Assembly: GCA_003952965.2 (NCBI GenBank)
Contig: CM025855.1
Coordinates: 13,459,833 to 13,523,832 of the forward strand
From: Morella rubra
Taxonomy: Eukaryota > Streptophyta > Magnoliopsida > Fagales > Myricaceae
Direction of reading: 5' to 3'
Length of the DNA stretch: 64,000 nt
The position numbers were made by a program, and so were the translations under genes. The notes beneath the pieces were generated by a model that did no database searches, was not told the origin of the DNA, and saw only the letters and a program-made list of their open reading frames with translations. Within the stretch, counting starts at the first letter, position 1, and every line of letters begins with the position of its first letter. Positions 22,867 to 32,516 of the stretch are shown here, one piece after another.

Positions 22867-24156
22867 TGTTAGCCCAAGGTTGTTTATGTAAAACAAACTA
22901 TATTTGATTTTGATGATAACAAAATTTTCTAAGTTTTGAAGACTTTAGATTTTATTTTGTCAATCCACTATTTCCAAAGTTATATTTCAAGAGATTGAAG
23001 TTTTCTCTCTCCATATGTGTATAAGTTGTTTTGAAACATCACCACATAAGTTAATACGATCAATTTCTTCTTTGTAGGTGTTTAAACATGTGTTGGAACG
23101 GTTTGAAAGCTTTATAATTGCAAGAACTCTCTCCAACACTCTTGGTGTCGACACATACAGAACAAATGTCGACACATTGCACTTACTCCAGAGAGATGAA
23201 AAGATGGTTTGACACATAGATGACATAGTGTCGACACATTGCACTTACACTTGAAACTTGTTTTCCAGATAAAAAGAAGTGTCGACACATAGAAGACATG
23301 GTGCCGACACATTGCACTGACTCATGAGCGCCCTTTTTTTTGTTCAAATTTTGATGTGCCAACACATACCATTCATGTGTCAACACATGCTACTTGGTTG
23401 AAGATTTTTCGGAAAGTGTTTGAACTTTCAAATTGGCTCCTTAAATCACTGGCACCTTTCCAACGGCCACTCTCACCTACCACGATGACCGTTGAAGTCA
23501 AAACGCCTTAAATACAAGATTCAAGAAGAAGACGATGGCTCTCGAACGTACGCACATTTGCAATTACTTCTTGACTAACTTCTTGAGAGAGAAAAGAGCC
23601 TTGAAGAAGAGAGAAGCTCGTACCAACCAAGAAAGCTTGTTTTTTCCCTTAAATACTTTAGCTTTCTTTTGTGATTTTTGTCTTCTTGCTCTCCCTGTGC
23701 TTCACACTTGTATACTCGGCTTTAAGAGCTATTCCGTGACTTTCTTGTACCCATTCATTTTTAAACCTCGTGAGTGTTGGGTAAACACTGGGTCCTACTC
23801 GTGTGAGTAGAAGAAATCCTTTGGTTTAAGGATTTGTGAAGAAGAGTTAAAGCGTGAGCTCTAAAAACGCTTTGTAAAGGTTCCTTAGCACCCTGAAGCT
23901 AAGCTGTACTTGCTATTTGATAAATAGTGGAGGAAGCCCAAGGAAGTCAATAGCCTTGGGGTGGATGTTATCAAGTATTGGCTGAACCACCTAAAAATTA
24001 CGTGTCATCTCTCTAACTCTACATCTCCTTTGTTCTTCTCATATTGTTGATTATTGTTCTTTTGCTTAATTAATCAATCTTCTTGAAAAAGTTTTAACTT
24101 TTTCTTTTTAACTTTTACCCAATTCACCCCCTCCTGGGTTGCTCTTTAGACTTTCA
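22867..24156 (+). mobile_element. Solo LTR of Sirevirus family B nested in the family A LTR, target duplication AGGTT
   Basis: The 1290 bp unit begins TGTTAGCCCAAGG and ends GACTTTCA. AGGTT occurs on both sides (22862-22866 and 24157-24161). Its start and its end region (CCCAATTCACCCCCTC then GGGTTG) match the family B LTR at 51843-52925. It contains at least eight TGTGTCGACACA-like palindromes (23145-23395) upstream of a TTAAATAC box (23508). It must be younger than the family A copy that hosts it. Confidence 0.92.
23145..23395. repeat. Cluster of TGTGTCGACACA-type palindromes in the family B solo LTR
   Basis: About eight copies of GTGTCGACACAT or one-base variants lie at roughly 23145, 23166, 23210, 23229, 23280, 23302, 23354 and 23376. 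Spacing is irregular. The core GTCGAC is self-complementary and CG-containing. The cluster lies upstream of the probable TATA region, so it is a candidate transcription-factor binding array. Confidence 0.85.
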
Positions 24157-24654
24157 AGGTTGTTTGGCAAACTCGCCTACGTCCATCCCTTAAGTTCCTT
24201 AACCGAGCCTTGAGGTTTTTCACTATGCTCCCTTTAACCAAGGAAATGTTTCTTTATACTTGAGCTTGAGAAACACCTCTTCGAGCCTTAAGAACGAGTT
24301 TGAGAACAAACTTTTTCAAAACTCCTTCTTTCGATGAACAACCCTCACAGAAAGGAAACAAGAGAATCACTCTCTTAGAAGTGTATAAAGATGAACAAAA
24401 AATGCCCACTAAAACTCCCTTGACGGAGTAGATGTTACAATGAGAAATTTCTATCTCTTAGGCTTCACACAATAACAAAGATGTGAAAGTGATGATTATC
24501 TGTGAATGATGTCAGAAAAAGGATTCAAAGGTTTTTGATCACTCTTAGCCTTGGTAAAATGATTTTGTCGTTTAGCAATTTTTAAAAGGCTTAGGAATGA
24601 CTTTATATGGGCTTCATAAGAAAAATAGCCGTTAATAACCGTTGGGAGTTAATC

Positions 24655-24835
24655 TGTCAAAAATTCACAACGAGTCTCGGTCGACTGCTACTCCGGTTTC
24701 TATTAAACCCAACGGTCATAATATCATAACAGAGCGGCTATATATTCAAAACAACCGGTTGACTGCTAAACCAAGCGGTTGAAAACCGGTCGACCACTTC
24801 ACCAGCCGGTCAACCTCAACTTTAAGTATGATCCG
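24655..24835. repeat. Cluster of CGGTCGACC-type palindromes in the family A LTR
   Basis: Motif copies include CGGTCGACTGC (about 24680), CCGGTTGACTGC (24756), AACCGGTCGACCAC (24785) and CCGGTCAACC (24808). The same element is seen, diverged, at 250-300. It sits about 60-220 bp upstream, on the minus strand, of the CCATATAAAG box. Confidence 0.8.
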
Positions 24836-25211
24836 GTTGATTTAAAACCACGATTTTGTCCAACTTTAAAATACCCAATTTTAGACACTAACTTATCATA
24901 AGTATACAAAAGGTTTGAGAGTTTAATTGGGATAATTTGAAGCCATTAAAATATTTTTAAACTTAAAAACAAGTGGTTAAACGATTTATCCAAATTTTGA
25001 AGAAATATGCAAGTGCGTGGTTCAAATCCTTGTAAAGATGAAGTCTAGAGTTACAAAAGTTACCCTAACAACTTGAGTCTTCACTTTAAGAGCACTTCCA
25101 TTGAAGGGGATATTTTTTGAACGCTTGTGCTCATTTTGGATCTTCTTTGCATTAGATCTTAATTACTTTTATTGTTATCATCAAAACATTGATTGTGACT
25201 AAAAGCCAACA

Positions 25212-25230
25212 ATCTCCCCTTTTTGATGAT
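25212..25230 (-). other. Polypurine tract of Sirevirus family A
   Basis: On the minus strand, ATCATCAAAAAGGGGAGAT directly precedes the LTR start TGTTGG. It is the same motif as at 51823-51842 in family B. It primes plus-strand DNA synthesis. Confidence 0.85.
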
Positions 25231-25524
25231 GACAATAAATTAATTGATCTTTCTTTTGTCGATCTTGTCTCCCTCTAGCTTTTGTACTTTAATGTGGGGT
25301 TTGGACATTTTAATACCTCAATGACAAACAAGTTAGCATATAATATGAAATGATTGCATATGAATAATAAAGTGCTTTCATATCATTGAAGTAGTACATC
25401 AAAGTTTCAAAAGAGTACAGAGATACAAAAAGGTATCATTCTCCCCCCCCTTTGTCATCATTAAAAGGAAATATACAAGCAAAATGAATTACATGAGCAA
25501 AATAAAATGCATATGCTATGAAAA

Positions 25525-26741
25525 TCATGAAGGTGGAGGAAAGCGGGCCATAAAAGTCTTCATCTCCTCAAAGAACTTCCTCTGCTCCTTTTCCATAGAA
25601 GTGAACCTCTCATCAAGGAACTTCTTCTGTGCCTCATGCATAGTAGTAATCCTCCACTTAAAAGCAATGAACTGGGTGTCAAAGGAAGAGGTAGGGTCAG
25701 GAACTTTAGTAGGAGAAGGAATAATGGGAGGATCGTCAACCATGTCAGCATCTACATCAAACTCCATCGCTTCAGCATCAACCTCCTCACCCTCAGGCTC
25801 ATCCTCAGCCTCAACTACATCCTCATCCTTATTATCATCAACATCCGCATCCTCATAACTAGCCTGACACTTTGGCACCCACTGATTTCTCTAAATCTTT
25901 CTATATCTCATCCGGGTTAGGACCGCAGTGTCAAATGTTCACATTTAGTCAATGTGTCTTGCTCTCGAGAACTAAGTGTATCTCCAAAATACCGAAAGAT
26001 CTGGGTAAACAGCAAACCATAGGGAAGATTCTTTTTAGTCTTACAAGCTGCTTCATATTTTTGAGCATAATGTAAGGGAGGCTGAACTTTTTCTCTTTCA
26101 AAAGACTCTCAATCAAGAAGACATCCATAAAAGTAACCACCTCTCGATGTCCACCCCGAGGAATCAGGTTATAGGTGCAAATCAAATGAAGCAACCTCGA
26201 ACGAATTGGCAATTGGTTGACATGGATTTTCCTAGGTGCATTAGCTGCCACACCATTACCTAGGAGGTAAACTAAGGCTTCTCCATAATCAAAGCCCTTA
26301 CACATGGGCCACGTTTTAAGCTCATAAGCTCGAATCCCAACATGTGGTATGCCTCAAATATCTCCAAGAATAACTAATTTCAAAATAATCTCCGTCCCCC
26401 AACCATATTCTTAAGAGTGAAAAAAACCTCCTACTTCCCACCCAACAGTCAAATTACAAAAGAAAATCCTAACATATTTAGGAAAGACTTCTTTACCCAT
26501 GTCTAGCAAATTTTCCCAACCTTGCTTCCCAAACAGACGCTCAATTTCAAAATCTAAAAGTGATTTTACACTTACTTTCCTCCCCAACATTACTTTTCTC
26601 TTTGAAAATTCATTGCAAAAACTTCTCAGCACATTCAGGATTATGGAAAAAATAATCAGGCTCACCCGAATAATCAGCTAATGAACGAGATGATCCTGCT
26701 TGCTCATTTCCATGCATGGCAGCAAGCTTCATCCTTGGCAT
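25525..26741 (-). pseudogene. Envelope-position extra ORF of Sirevirus family A (plant transposon protein domain)
   Basis: A probable start ATG on the minus strand is at 26741 (M-P-R-M-K-L-A-A). The order is: an N-terminal segment with F-C-N-E-F-S-K-R-K-V and Y-V-R-I-F-F-C-N-L (to 26411), a frameshift, then L-L-H-L-I-C-T-Y-N-L-I-P-R-G-G-H-R-E-V-V (26305-25949). A second frameshift leads to an acidic Asp/Glu-rich tail with a coiled-coil-prone end, M-H-E-A-Q-K-K-F-L-D-E-R-F (25878-25525). The N-I-x-P-R-x-G-H-R pattern is that of the 'putative plant transposon protein' domain found downstream of pol in Sireviruses. I see no signal peptide or membrane segment, so 'envelope-like' refers to position only. 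The intact protein would be about 400 residues. Function unknown. Confidence 0.72.
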
Positions 26742-26989
26742 GATGACTGAGAGTAAAAATCGGAAAAAGAAGGGATGAAATATGGAAATCTGGGTTTAAG
26801 GTTTCAAAGGCGGCCGAAATCCCAAAAAAGTGATTGCTCGATGGATTATGATGTAAATCCGCACAAAAAATAGAAGGTTTAGGCTGAAATTGATGATCGA
26901 AATGATTGGGATGGATTTTAGGACAGGTTACAGTGTTTTGGAAGATTTGAGAGGGTTTGAGTCAAGAGAGGTGTAGCGATTCACAGAGG

Positions 26990-27165
26990 AGAGAGACCGG
27001 TCGACCAAATGTGAACTGCTGCATATATAGCCTCGATGAGGCGGTCCCACTTCATATAGAGGTTCATGTGCATCGACCGCTTGGTAGAACATGTTCTACG
27101 AACCGGTCGATCGCTTTGTGTAGCGGTTTCACATGGTTGACCACTATAGAGTACAGTCTTTGATA
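26990..27165 (-). promoter_or_regulatory. GTCGA palindrome cluster and TATA-like box upstream of the family A extra ORF
   Basis: Motifs: ACCGGTCGACC (26997-27007), CATCGACCGC (27072), AACCGGTCGATCGC (27101) and GGTTGACCAC (27134). A CTATATATGC box lies at 27021-27030 on the minus strand, about 280 bp before the ORF's ATG. The same motif family occurs in the family A LTR upstream of its TATA-like box. The promoter role is inference. Confidence 0.5.
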
Positions 27166-27324
27166 GATGATATTTTAAAGCCCAAAATTGAAAAGGAATG
27201 ATGCATTTGATGAGTGGCAAACATGTAACAAGACATAAGGACATTTTAAAGATGTTTAAAACATCAAAATAATGTAAATCCATGGAAATCAATAAATAGC
27301 ATATCAAAGAGCATTTGCATCTAA

Positions 27325-27797
27325 AAACCCAATATCTCGTCTAAGATCACGAAATCTGTCATTACTTAAGGGTTTTGTGAAAATATCAGCTAGTTGATGC
27401 TCAGTACTAATGAAATCAAGTGAGATGTCACCTTTTTGTATATGATCTTTTAGAAAATGATGTCTCACTTCAATTTATTTAGTCCTTGAGTGTTGGATGA
27501 GGTTCTTGGACAAATTGATAGTACTAGTGTTATCACATTTGATGGGTATACTATCAAACTCTAGTTCAAAATCTTTACTACTCCAAGAAACTAAAGATGA
27601 ACCTAAGAAATGGCAAGTACCACTAGTACTTTTTCTTTCGATTTTGCACCCAGCGAAGTCAGCATCGGAATAGCTTACTAGGTTCATGTGAGTGTCTCCA
27701 GGATACCAAAGCCCTAGGTCACTTGTACCCAATAGATATTGAAAATTTTTTTTTATTGCACCAAGATGAGATTCTTTAGGACATGCTTGGAATCTAG
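27325..27797 (-). pseudogene. Ty1/copia RNase H, C-terminal pol of Sirevirus family A
   Basis: On the minus strand, R-F-Q-A-C-P-K-E-S-H begins at 27797 and is followed by D-L-G-L-W-Y-P, Y-S-D-A-D-F-A-G-C-K and K-S-T-S-G-T-C-H-F-L-G-S-S-L-V-S-W (27732-27475). About 80 bp of the usual sequence is missing between S-W-S-S-K and the next segment. The end is H-Q-L-A-D-I-F-T-K (about 27385). The element is cut at 27797, where LTR sequence of another family starts. Everything 5' of this point is lost, so this copy lacks gag, protease, integrase and RT. Confidence 0.85.
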
Positions 27798-28139
27798 CAA
27801 AAATTAAGTATAAGGCAATTGCATTATAATTTTCAGATATGAGAGAGAAAAGTAATCAAGCAAAATTCTAACATCTTTCTACAAGAAATGCAATTAATTA
27901 AACATTTTAGGAAGTAATATTATTTAACCAATGATCAAATAAGAAAGGAAAATAACCACATGCTCAAATAGCAAGCAAAATAAATAAAAAGTGAGTAATA
28001 ACCAATGCACTAAAAACATGAAATTATATCAAAGGAAAATAAAAAGAAATGAGAAAAATGGCTATTAAAAAATTTACCATTAAAGCAAATATCTCCATTA
28101 AATAGCTTAAAAAGAGTTCAAAAGGGAGGCGGTGTCACA
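27798..28139 (-). repeat. Fragment of a gypsy LTR (5' end), minus strand
   Basis: On the minus strand it starts TGTGACACCGCC at 28139 and runs as AT-rich sequence to 27798. The start and the following TTTTGAAC stretch resemble 2594 leftwards. Only about 340 bp is kept, ending at the broken Sirevirus RNase H. Confidence 0.5.
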
Positions 28140-28567
28140 TTTGAAGGAAGAACCGCCAGCTTAAATGCGCATAAGATTAATATGAATATTCTGTCACTAT
28201 TATCTGTCACTTGTTTTGCTTTAAATTTTCCCTCGGAAATAAATTTTTTTTGTCACTCAAATGTAATTTCTGCAACTATTAAAAAAATCCATTTACACCC
28301 ATTTTCCGAATAAATTTTTAGATAAAACGAACTTATATTTTTTCCAAATCAGATTTCAACGACGCATAAATCAAATTTTATCAGGTGCCAGGGGTGAAAT
28401 AGTCATTCAAATGGTAAGCAGGTCATATGCTTGGCACATGTTAGTACTTTCTAGTCAATTTGACGGCAATAGTTGATGGAAAATGCAAATCAACTCAAGT
28501 CAAAATGGAATTTTTCAAAAATAATAGATTTTTTTTTAAGCAGCCAAACGTAAGGGTAAATTGTATT
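28140..28567. other. Unassigned stretch left of the Mutator-like element
   Basis: No ORF, repeat terminus or RNA gene is seen. It is AT-rich and contains the left copy of the short direct repeat AATCTTA at its end. Probably intergenic DNA. Confidence 0.4.
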
Positions 28568-28574
28568 AATCTTA

Positions 28575-30303
28575 AGGCCTAATTACCTTACACATCCCCG
28601 TAGTATTTGAATTTTGCAAATTTCATCCCCGTGGTACTGATTTCAACTGTATTATCCCTGTGGTAATTGATTGAAGCAAATCAGTCCCGCCGACCATTTT
28701 TCGGTGGGCACCCGACGAAATTAAACCTATGTATCATTTTATCACCAAATCATTATGTCACATTAGAAAAAAAAAAAAAAAAAAACCAACGTGAATAAAT
28801 GCACTGTCATCTGCTGGTGACGTTGGTTTAAATAAAAAGAAACAAAATTGGTTTAAATAAAAGAAACAAAAAGAAAAACCAAAGAAAAAGTTTACCCCCT
28901 GTGCGATTTCTCCCCCTAACCCAATGCACTTTACCTATTTAACTGCTTCTTTCGACAGCCAGCTCTCCGTTGACAACCATACTACTACTACTTTGCTCAC
29001 CCATGCTGTGAAGAATAAGCTAGAGACTGTAAGTGACCTATCTATCTATCTCTCTCTCTCTCTCTACCTGTCTTCTAAGTTGTTTTGATGTCAGTTCTTG
29101 GGCTGCTAGACAAATGGATTTGGTAGCAAAGAGGACCACAAACATATCAAGGGAATGCATTAACTCATTTATTATCAACATTCTCTGCTGTATCAGTGTG
29201 AATTTGTGTCTGCTAGTTTAATTTTCCAAGTGTAGCCATATCGTGGCTGACACGGTGATTAAGACATTCAAAGCCAAACTAATATATAGGTTTCTTGTAC
29301 AATTAGACACTGAACCACTTATAAAGATGGGATGCAGAACAGGTTAGCACTTGAGTGATAGAATGGTAATGGGACAATTAACAATATTTCTTTATCCTTT
29401 AAAATTGAAGAAAGTGTGCCTTCTACACTAAAGGAAATGTAATTTACATGTCATTGGAAGACACGTCATTAGTTATATGGGAGAACTATGCATTCCATGC
29501 GAAAGCCGCAGGTTCCAAACTGCAATGATGGAAGAAAATGAAAGCCACAAGTTCCATGCGAAAGCCATATGTAGTCTTCTCGCAACACTGATTCTTGACT
29601 TCTGATAGTGTACCAAGTCAAGTAGACTGATTTAAAGGCTAATAAACATCAACGGAAATGTGGGGAGCAGTGTTTTGATGGAGAGTGACTGTCGACGGAA
29701 GTTCGGATGTGAATGGGTAAAGTGGAGTTAGGTTAGGGTTTGCTAAAATAAATTAGGGGAGAAATTGTGCGGAAGAGTAAAATTATATAACCAGATTTTT
29801 TTTTTGTTTGAAAGCAACAGGAAGCAATTAAAATCACGCGGGGGTAAAACCCCTCATTTCTTCGGGTTTTTTTTTTTTTTTTTTGTTTCAACGTCTGTTT
29901 GTTTTTTTTTTGTTTGAAACCAACGGGAAGCAAGTTTCACATTCGGTTTTTTATTTTTGTTTCTTTTTATATAAACCAACGTGTCTTGTTATGATGAAAG
30001 CTCCGACATTTGTACCATAAACTTTTTTTTTGTTCGAACCAAATTTGTTTCTTTTTTATTTAAACCAACATCACCAGCAGATGACAGTGCATTTATTTAC
30101 GTCGGGTTTTTTTTTTGACGTGGCATAATAATCCGGCGATAAAATGACATGTAGGTTTGATTCCATCTCGTGCCCATCAAAAAATAGTCGGAAGTACTGA
30201 TTTGCTTCAATCAATTACTACAGGGTAATTCAGTTGAAATTATTACCACAGAGATGATTTTACAAAATCGAATACCACATGAATGTATAAGGTAATTAGG
30301 CCT
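28575..30303. mobile_element. Non-autonomous Mutator-like element with long terminal inverted repeats
   Basis: The left end (28575 onward: AGGCCTAATTACCTTACACA) is the inverted counterpart of the right end (ending GTAATTAGGCCT at 30303). Similarity extends for roughly 350-400 bp, through the landmarks CTGTCATCTGCTGGTGA and TTTCTCCCCCTAACC, with length changes in A/T runs. AATCTTA flanks both ends (28568-28574 and 30304-30310). The interior (about 28990-29680) has no transposase. It contains a CT microsatellite (29048-29066) and exon-like pieces with GTAAGT and TTTTGATGTCAG sites. The long TIRs point to the Mutator superfamily, where 8-10 bp duplications are usual. The 7 bp seen (8 if one more A is counted) fits approximately. 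Confidence 0.8.
29048..29066. repeat. (CT)n microsatellite
   Basis: An uninterrupted TCTCTC run lies just after a GTAAGT site inside the Mutator-like element. It could serve as intronic pyrimidine sequence. Confidence 0.9.
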
Positions 30304-30385
30304 AATCTTAAATAAAAAAATGTGTCACTTTTTTGGTTTAGTTGCGCATAGTAGAAACGCGTGAAATTGTCCCACAAGGGGCGAA

Positions 30386-31487
30386 ATGATGGAGGCTGGT
30401 CCTGATGATGGTCGACGGCGTCTACCGCTATGGATGGTGGGTGTAGTTGCTGCTGACCGTAGAAGAAAGCCCGGTCAAGTAGAGGAGAACAACAACCATG
30501 TTGACGAAGAGTCTATGCCTCGAACTTGTCCTTCTGGGGCAAAATCTGTGAGTAAAGGATCTGATAAAGGGTTTCTGCTTAAAGAAAAGGACATTCCGGG
30601 GGTAAATTCAGATTTTGTTCTAGAATGTCAAAGAAAGAGGAAAAGAGGAAGGAAGCAAAGTCTACAAGAACCAAATTGTGATGGTATTATCGCTGAAAGT
30701 GTTTCAGGGAAGAAAAACTATGACGTGAGAAATATTGGGAAATGTATTGCGCGAAAAGGACGAAAACCAAAGGGTGGTGACTCTGGAAAGGGTGAGGAAG
30801 TTGACATTCAGCCTAGAAATGATGATGATGTGGAGTTGACAATGGATGATCTGATGACCCTTGCTGAAGAGGTGATTTGCTCTTTCTCTGTAATTGAAAC
30901 TATATGGGTGTGTTTGGTTTGTGTGTTCGTTCCTCTGATTCATGAAATCTGATTTTGACTCTAAATTTATTTCCCCGCATCTACAATTATGAACAATTGA
31001 CTTCCGGAACAGCCATCTACGTTTACTAGAAATTTTTGGCAGAATTTTTCATACCGGAAAATCTGAAGTTACTCCTATCTGTTGGCAGTATATCAAAGAT
31101 GATAAGAATAAGAAGCGGCAAGCGTCAAATAGAGAATGTGGTGTCTCTTCCAGGAAAGATTCAGAGGGTTTGCTTGATGTCCCCAATAGCGATCGAGGTT
31201 CATCTGCTCATCACCCGACAGCTTGTTCTGGTTCCAATTTGCCTGTGGTCGGTGAAGAAAATGCTATCGTTAACGCGAAGGATCCTGCTCAGGACATGCT
31301 GGACCTGTTTTTAGGTCCCTTGCTTAAGAAACCCCTCAAGGAGGATAATAGGCTGTTGATGAAGGACATGTCATTTTCCTATGAGTTTGAAACGCAAATT
31401 CAAAATAACGTTGTTATTGAAGAAAGGGAGCCCCTGATGAAAAAGAAGAGCAGTCTCAAGGATAAGGTAGCAATGTTTCTTGACTGA
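30386..31487 (+). CDS. Two-exon host gene, uncharacterised basic nuclear protein (294 aa predicted)
   Basis: Exon 1 is 30386-30871 and exon 2 is 31089-31487 (TGA). The intron (217 bp) has a GAGAG|GTGATT donor and a pyrimidine-rich TCTGTTGGCAG acceptor. The phase matches (0/0), joining L-A-E-E to Y-I-K-D-D. The N-terminus is short and basic (R-R-R-L-P-L-W-M-V-G-V). Two basic motifs, residues 83-90 (R-K-R-K-R-G-R-K) and 123-129 (R-K-G-R-K-P-K), look like nuclear-localisation or AT-hook-like sequences. An acidic patch is at about 136-154. The C-terminus has D-M-L-D-L-F-L-G-P-L-L-K-K-P and K-K-K-S-S-L-K-D-K-V-A-M-F-L-D, which look conserved. I recognise no named family and assign no function. ATG 30389 is an alternative start. 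More 5' exons are possible. A Mutator-like element ends about 80 bp upstream. Codon structure, splice sites and absence of stops set it apart from the decayed repeats around it. Confidence 0.78.
30872..31088 (+). other. Intron of the host gene
   Basis: It starts GTGATTTGC and ends CTATCTGTTGGCAG. At 217 bp it is AT/T-rich, as is usual for plants. Using the AG at 31041-31042 instead would give a frameshift and immediate stop, which favours the AG at 31087-31088. Confidence 0.75.
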
Positions 31488-32491
31488 GTAAGATGTCCAA
31501 ACTAGTTCATTTGTACACAGCATCAAAATGTTCCATGTGAATACTACTTCTCTCTATCCGGACACTGCAGTAGGTGTGTATCTTCCGGTCCTAGTCTTCC
31601 TCTGCCATTATTTCTTTGTAATGTACGATAAATTGCAACCTCAGGGGAATTGTTCACATGTAATTTCTCTCTCTTTTTTTTTTTTTTGTACTGTGAAATG
31701 GAATGCATTCTTTTCAGTAACTATTTTGGAATGAAGTTTATCTGAACTAGAGCTCTGTAAGGGCTGGTAATAATAAGTGACTTCTTTGTTTTCTTGTTTT
31801 GCTCTCCTCTCTCAAATTATAATTGGGCTGCTGAACTGGCTTTCTCTCCCGCCAGATTGGTAACTTTTAATTTGGCATAAATGTATGGACTTTCATAAGT
31901 TTGAATGTCCAAGCCTCGGCTTGGAAGTTACCGGAGAAACATTTTTGTAGAAGAGAGATATAAGATGGAGGACACTTTTAGATGTGTCGATCTTTTCTTA
32001 TTTTAGAACAGTGCAGAAAGAAAAGGTTTTATTTTTATTTTTATTGTGTTCTTTTGGGGGTGGATGGGTTTGGGAAATCTAGTTAGTGTTTTGTGTGTAG
32101 TTCACTCTGCATTTTACTTGGATTTACACACTATGAAAGGTGCAATACATCAGCAGTAGCATATAAATTTGCACCCTGATGTCTATAATTTTGTGAGTGG
32201 CTGCTATGAAGAAGATACATGACTCTTTACAGTGTGTTATATCAAAATTGTTCATCGTAATTTTGTTTACCTGTAGCTGCATATTTGATGTTCGTGGGGT
32301 TAGGGAAAATGCAGATTCTCTTATCTGAATGATTTTGCAAACTGAAAGAATCTATCAATTGCAGGGATCAGCATTTAAATATACCAACTAGGACTACTTC
32401 GTATTTTAGTGAAAAGGTATAACTGAAAAATATTTGAAAGTGGCTGATGATTAATGCCTTTTCTGCTGCATCATGCTGTAATTTAGCCTAT

Positions 32492-32516
32492 TCTCTCTCT
32501 CTCTCTCTCTCTCTCT
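32492..32516. repeat. (TC)n microsatellite
   Basis: About 12 uninterrupted TC units downstream of the host gene. Confidence 0.95.

Larger units (their letters stand above)
22626..25211 (-). repeat. 3' LTR of Sirevirus family A, interrupted by a family B solo LTR
   Basis: On the minus strand it starts TGTTGGCTTTTAG at 25211, directly after a polypurine tract, and ends TTACA at 22626 (or two bases further). Without the nested insertion (22867-24156 plus one 5 bp duplicate) it is about 1.29 kb. The portion 24730-25211 matches 241-695. It carries ACCGGTCGACC-like palindromes at 24675-24830 and a CCATATAAAG TATA-like box at 24601-24610 on the minus strand. GGTTG (22621-22625) is the candidate target duplicate; its partner is lost because the 5' part of the element is missing. 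Confidence 0.85.

Noticed and set aside
23145..23395. CRISPR-like array (short repeated 12-mers with spacers)
   Set aside because: Spacing is irregular, repeats are short palindromes inside plant LTRs, and no cas genes exist. This is eukaryotic retroelement DNA.
31036..31088. Second exon of the host gene starting at 31043
   Set aside because: The joint would put exon 2 out of frame with an early stop; the AG at 31088 keeps the frame.
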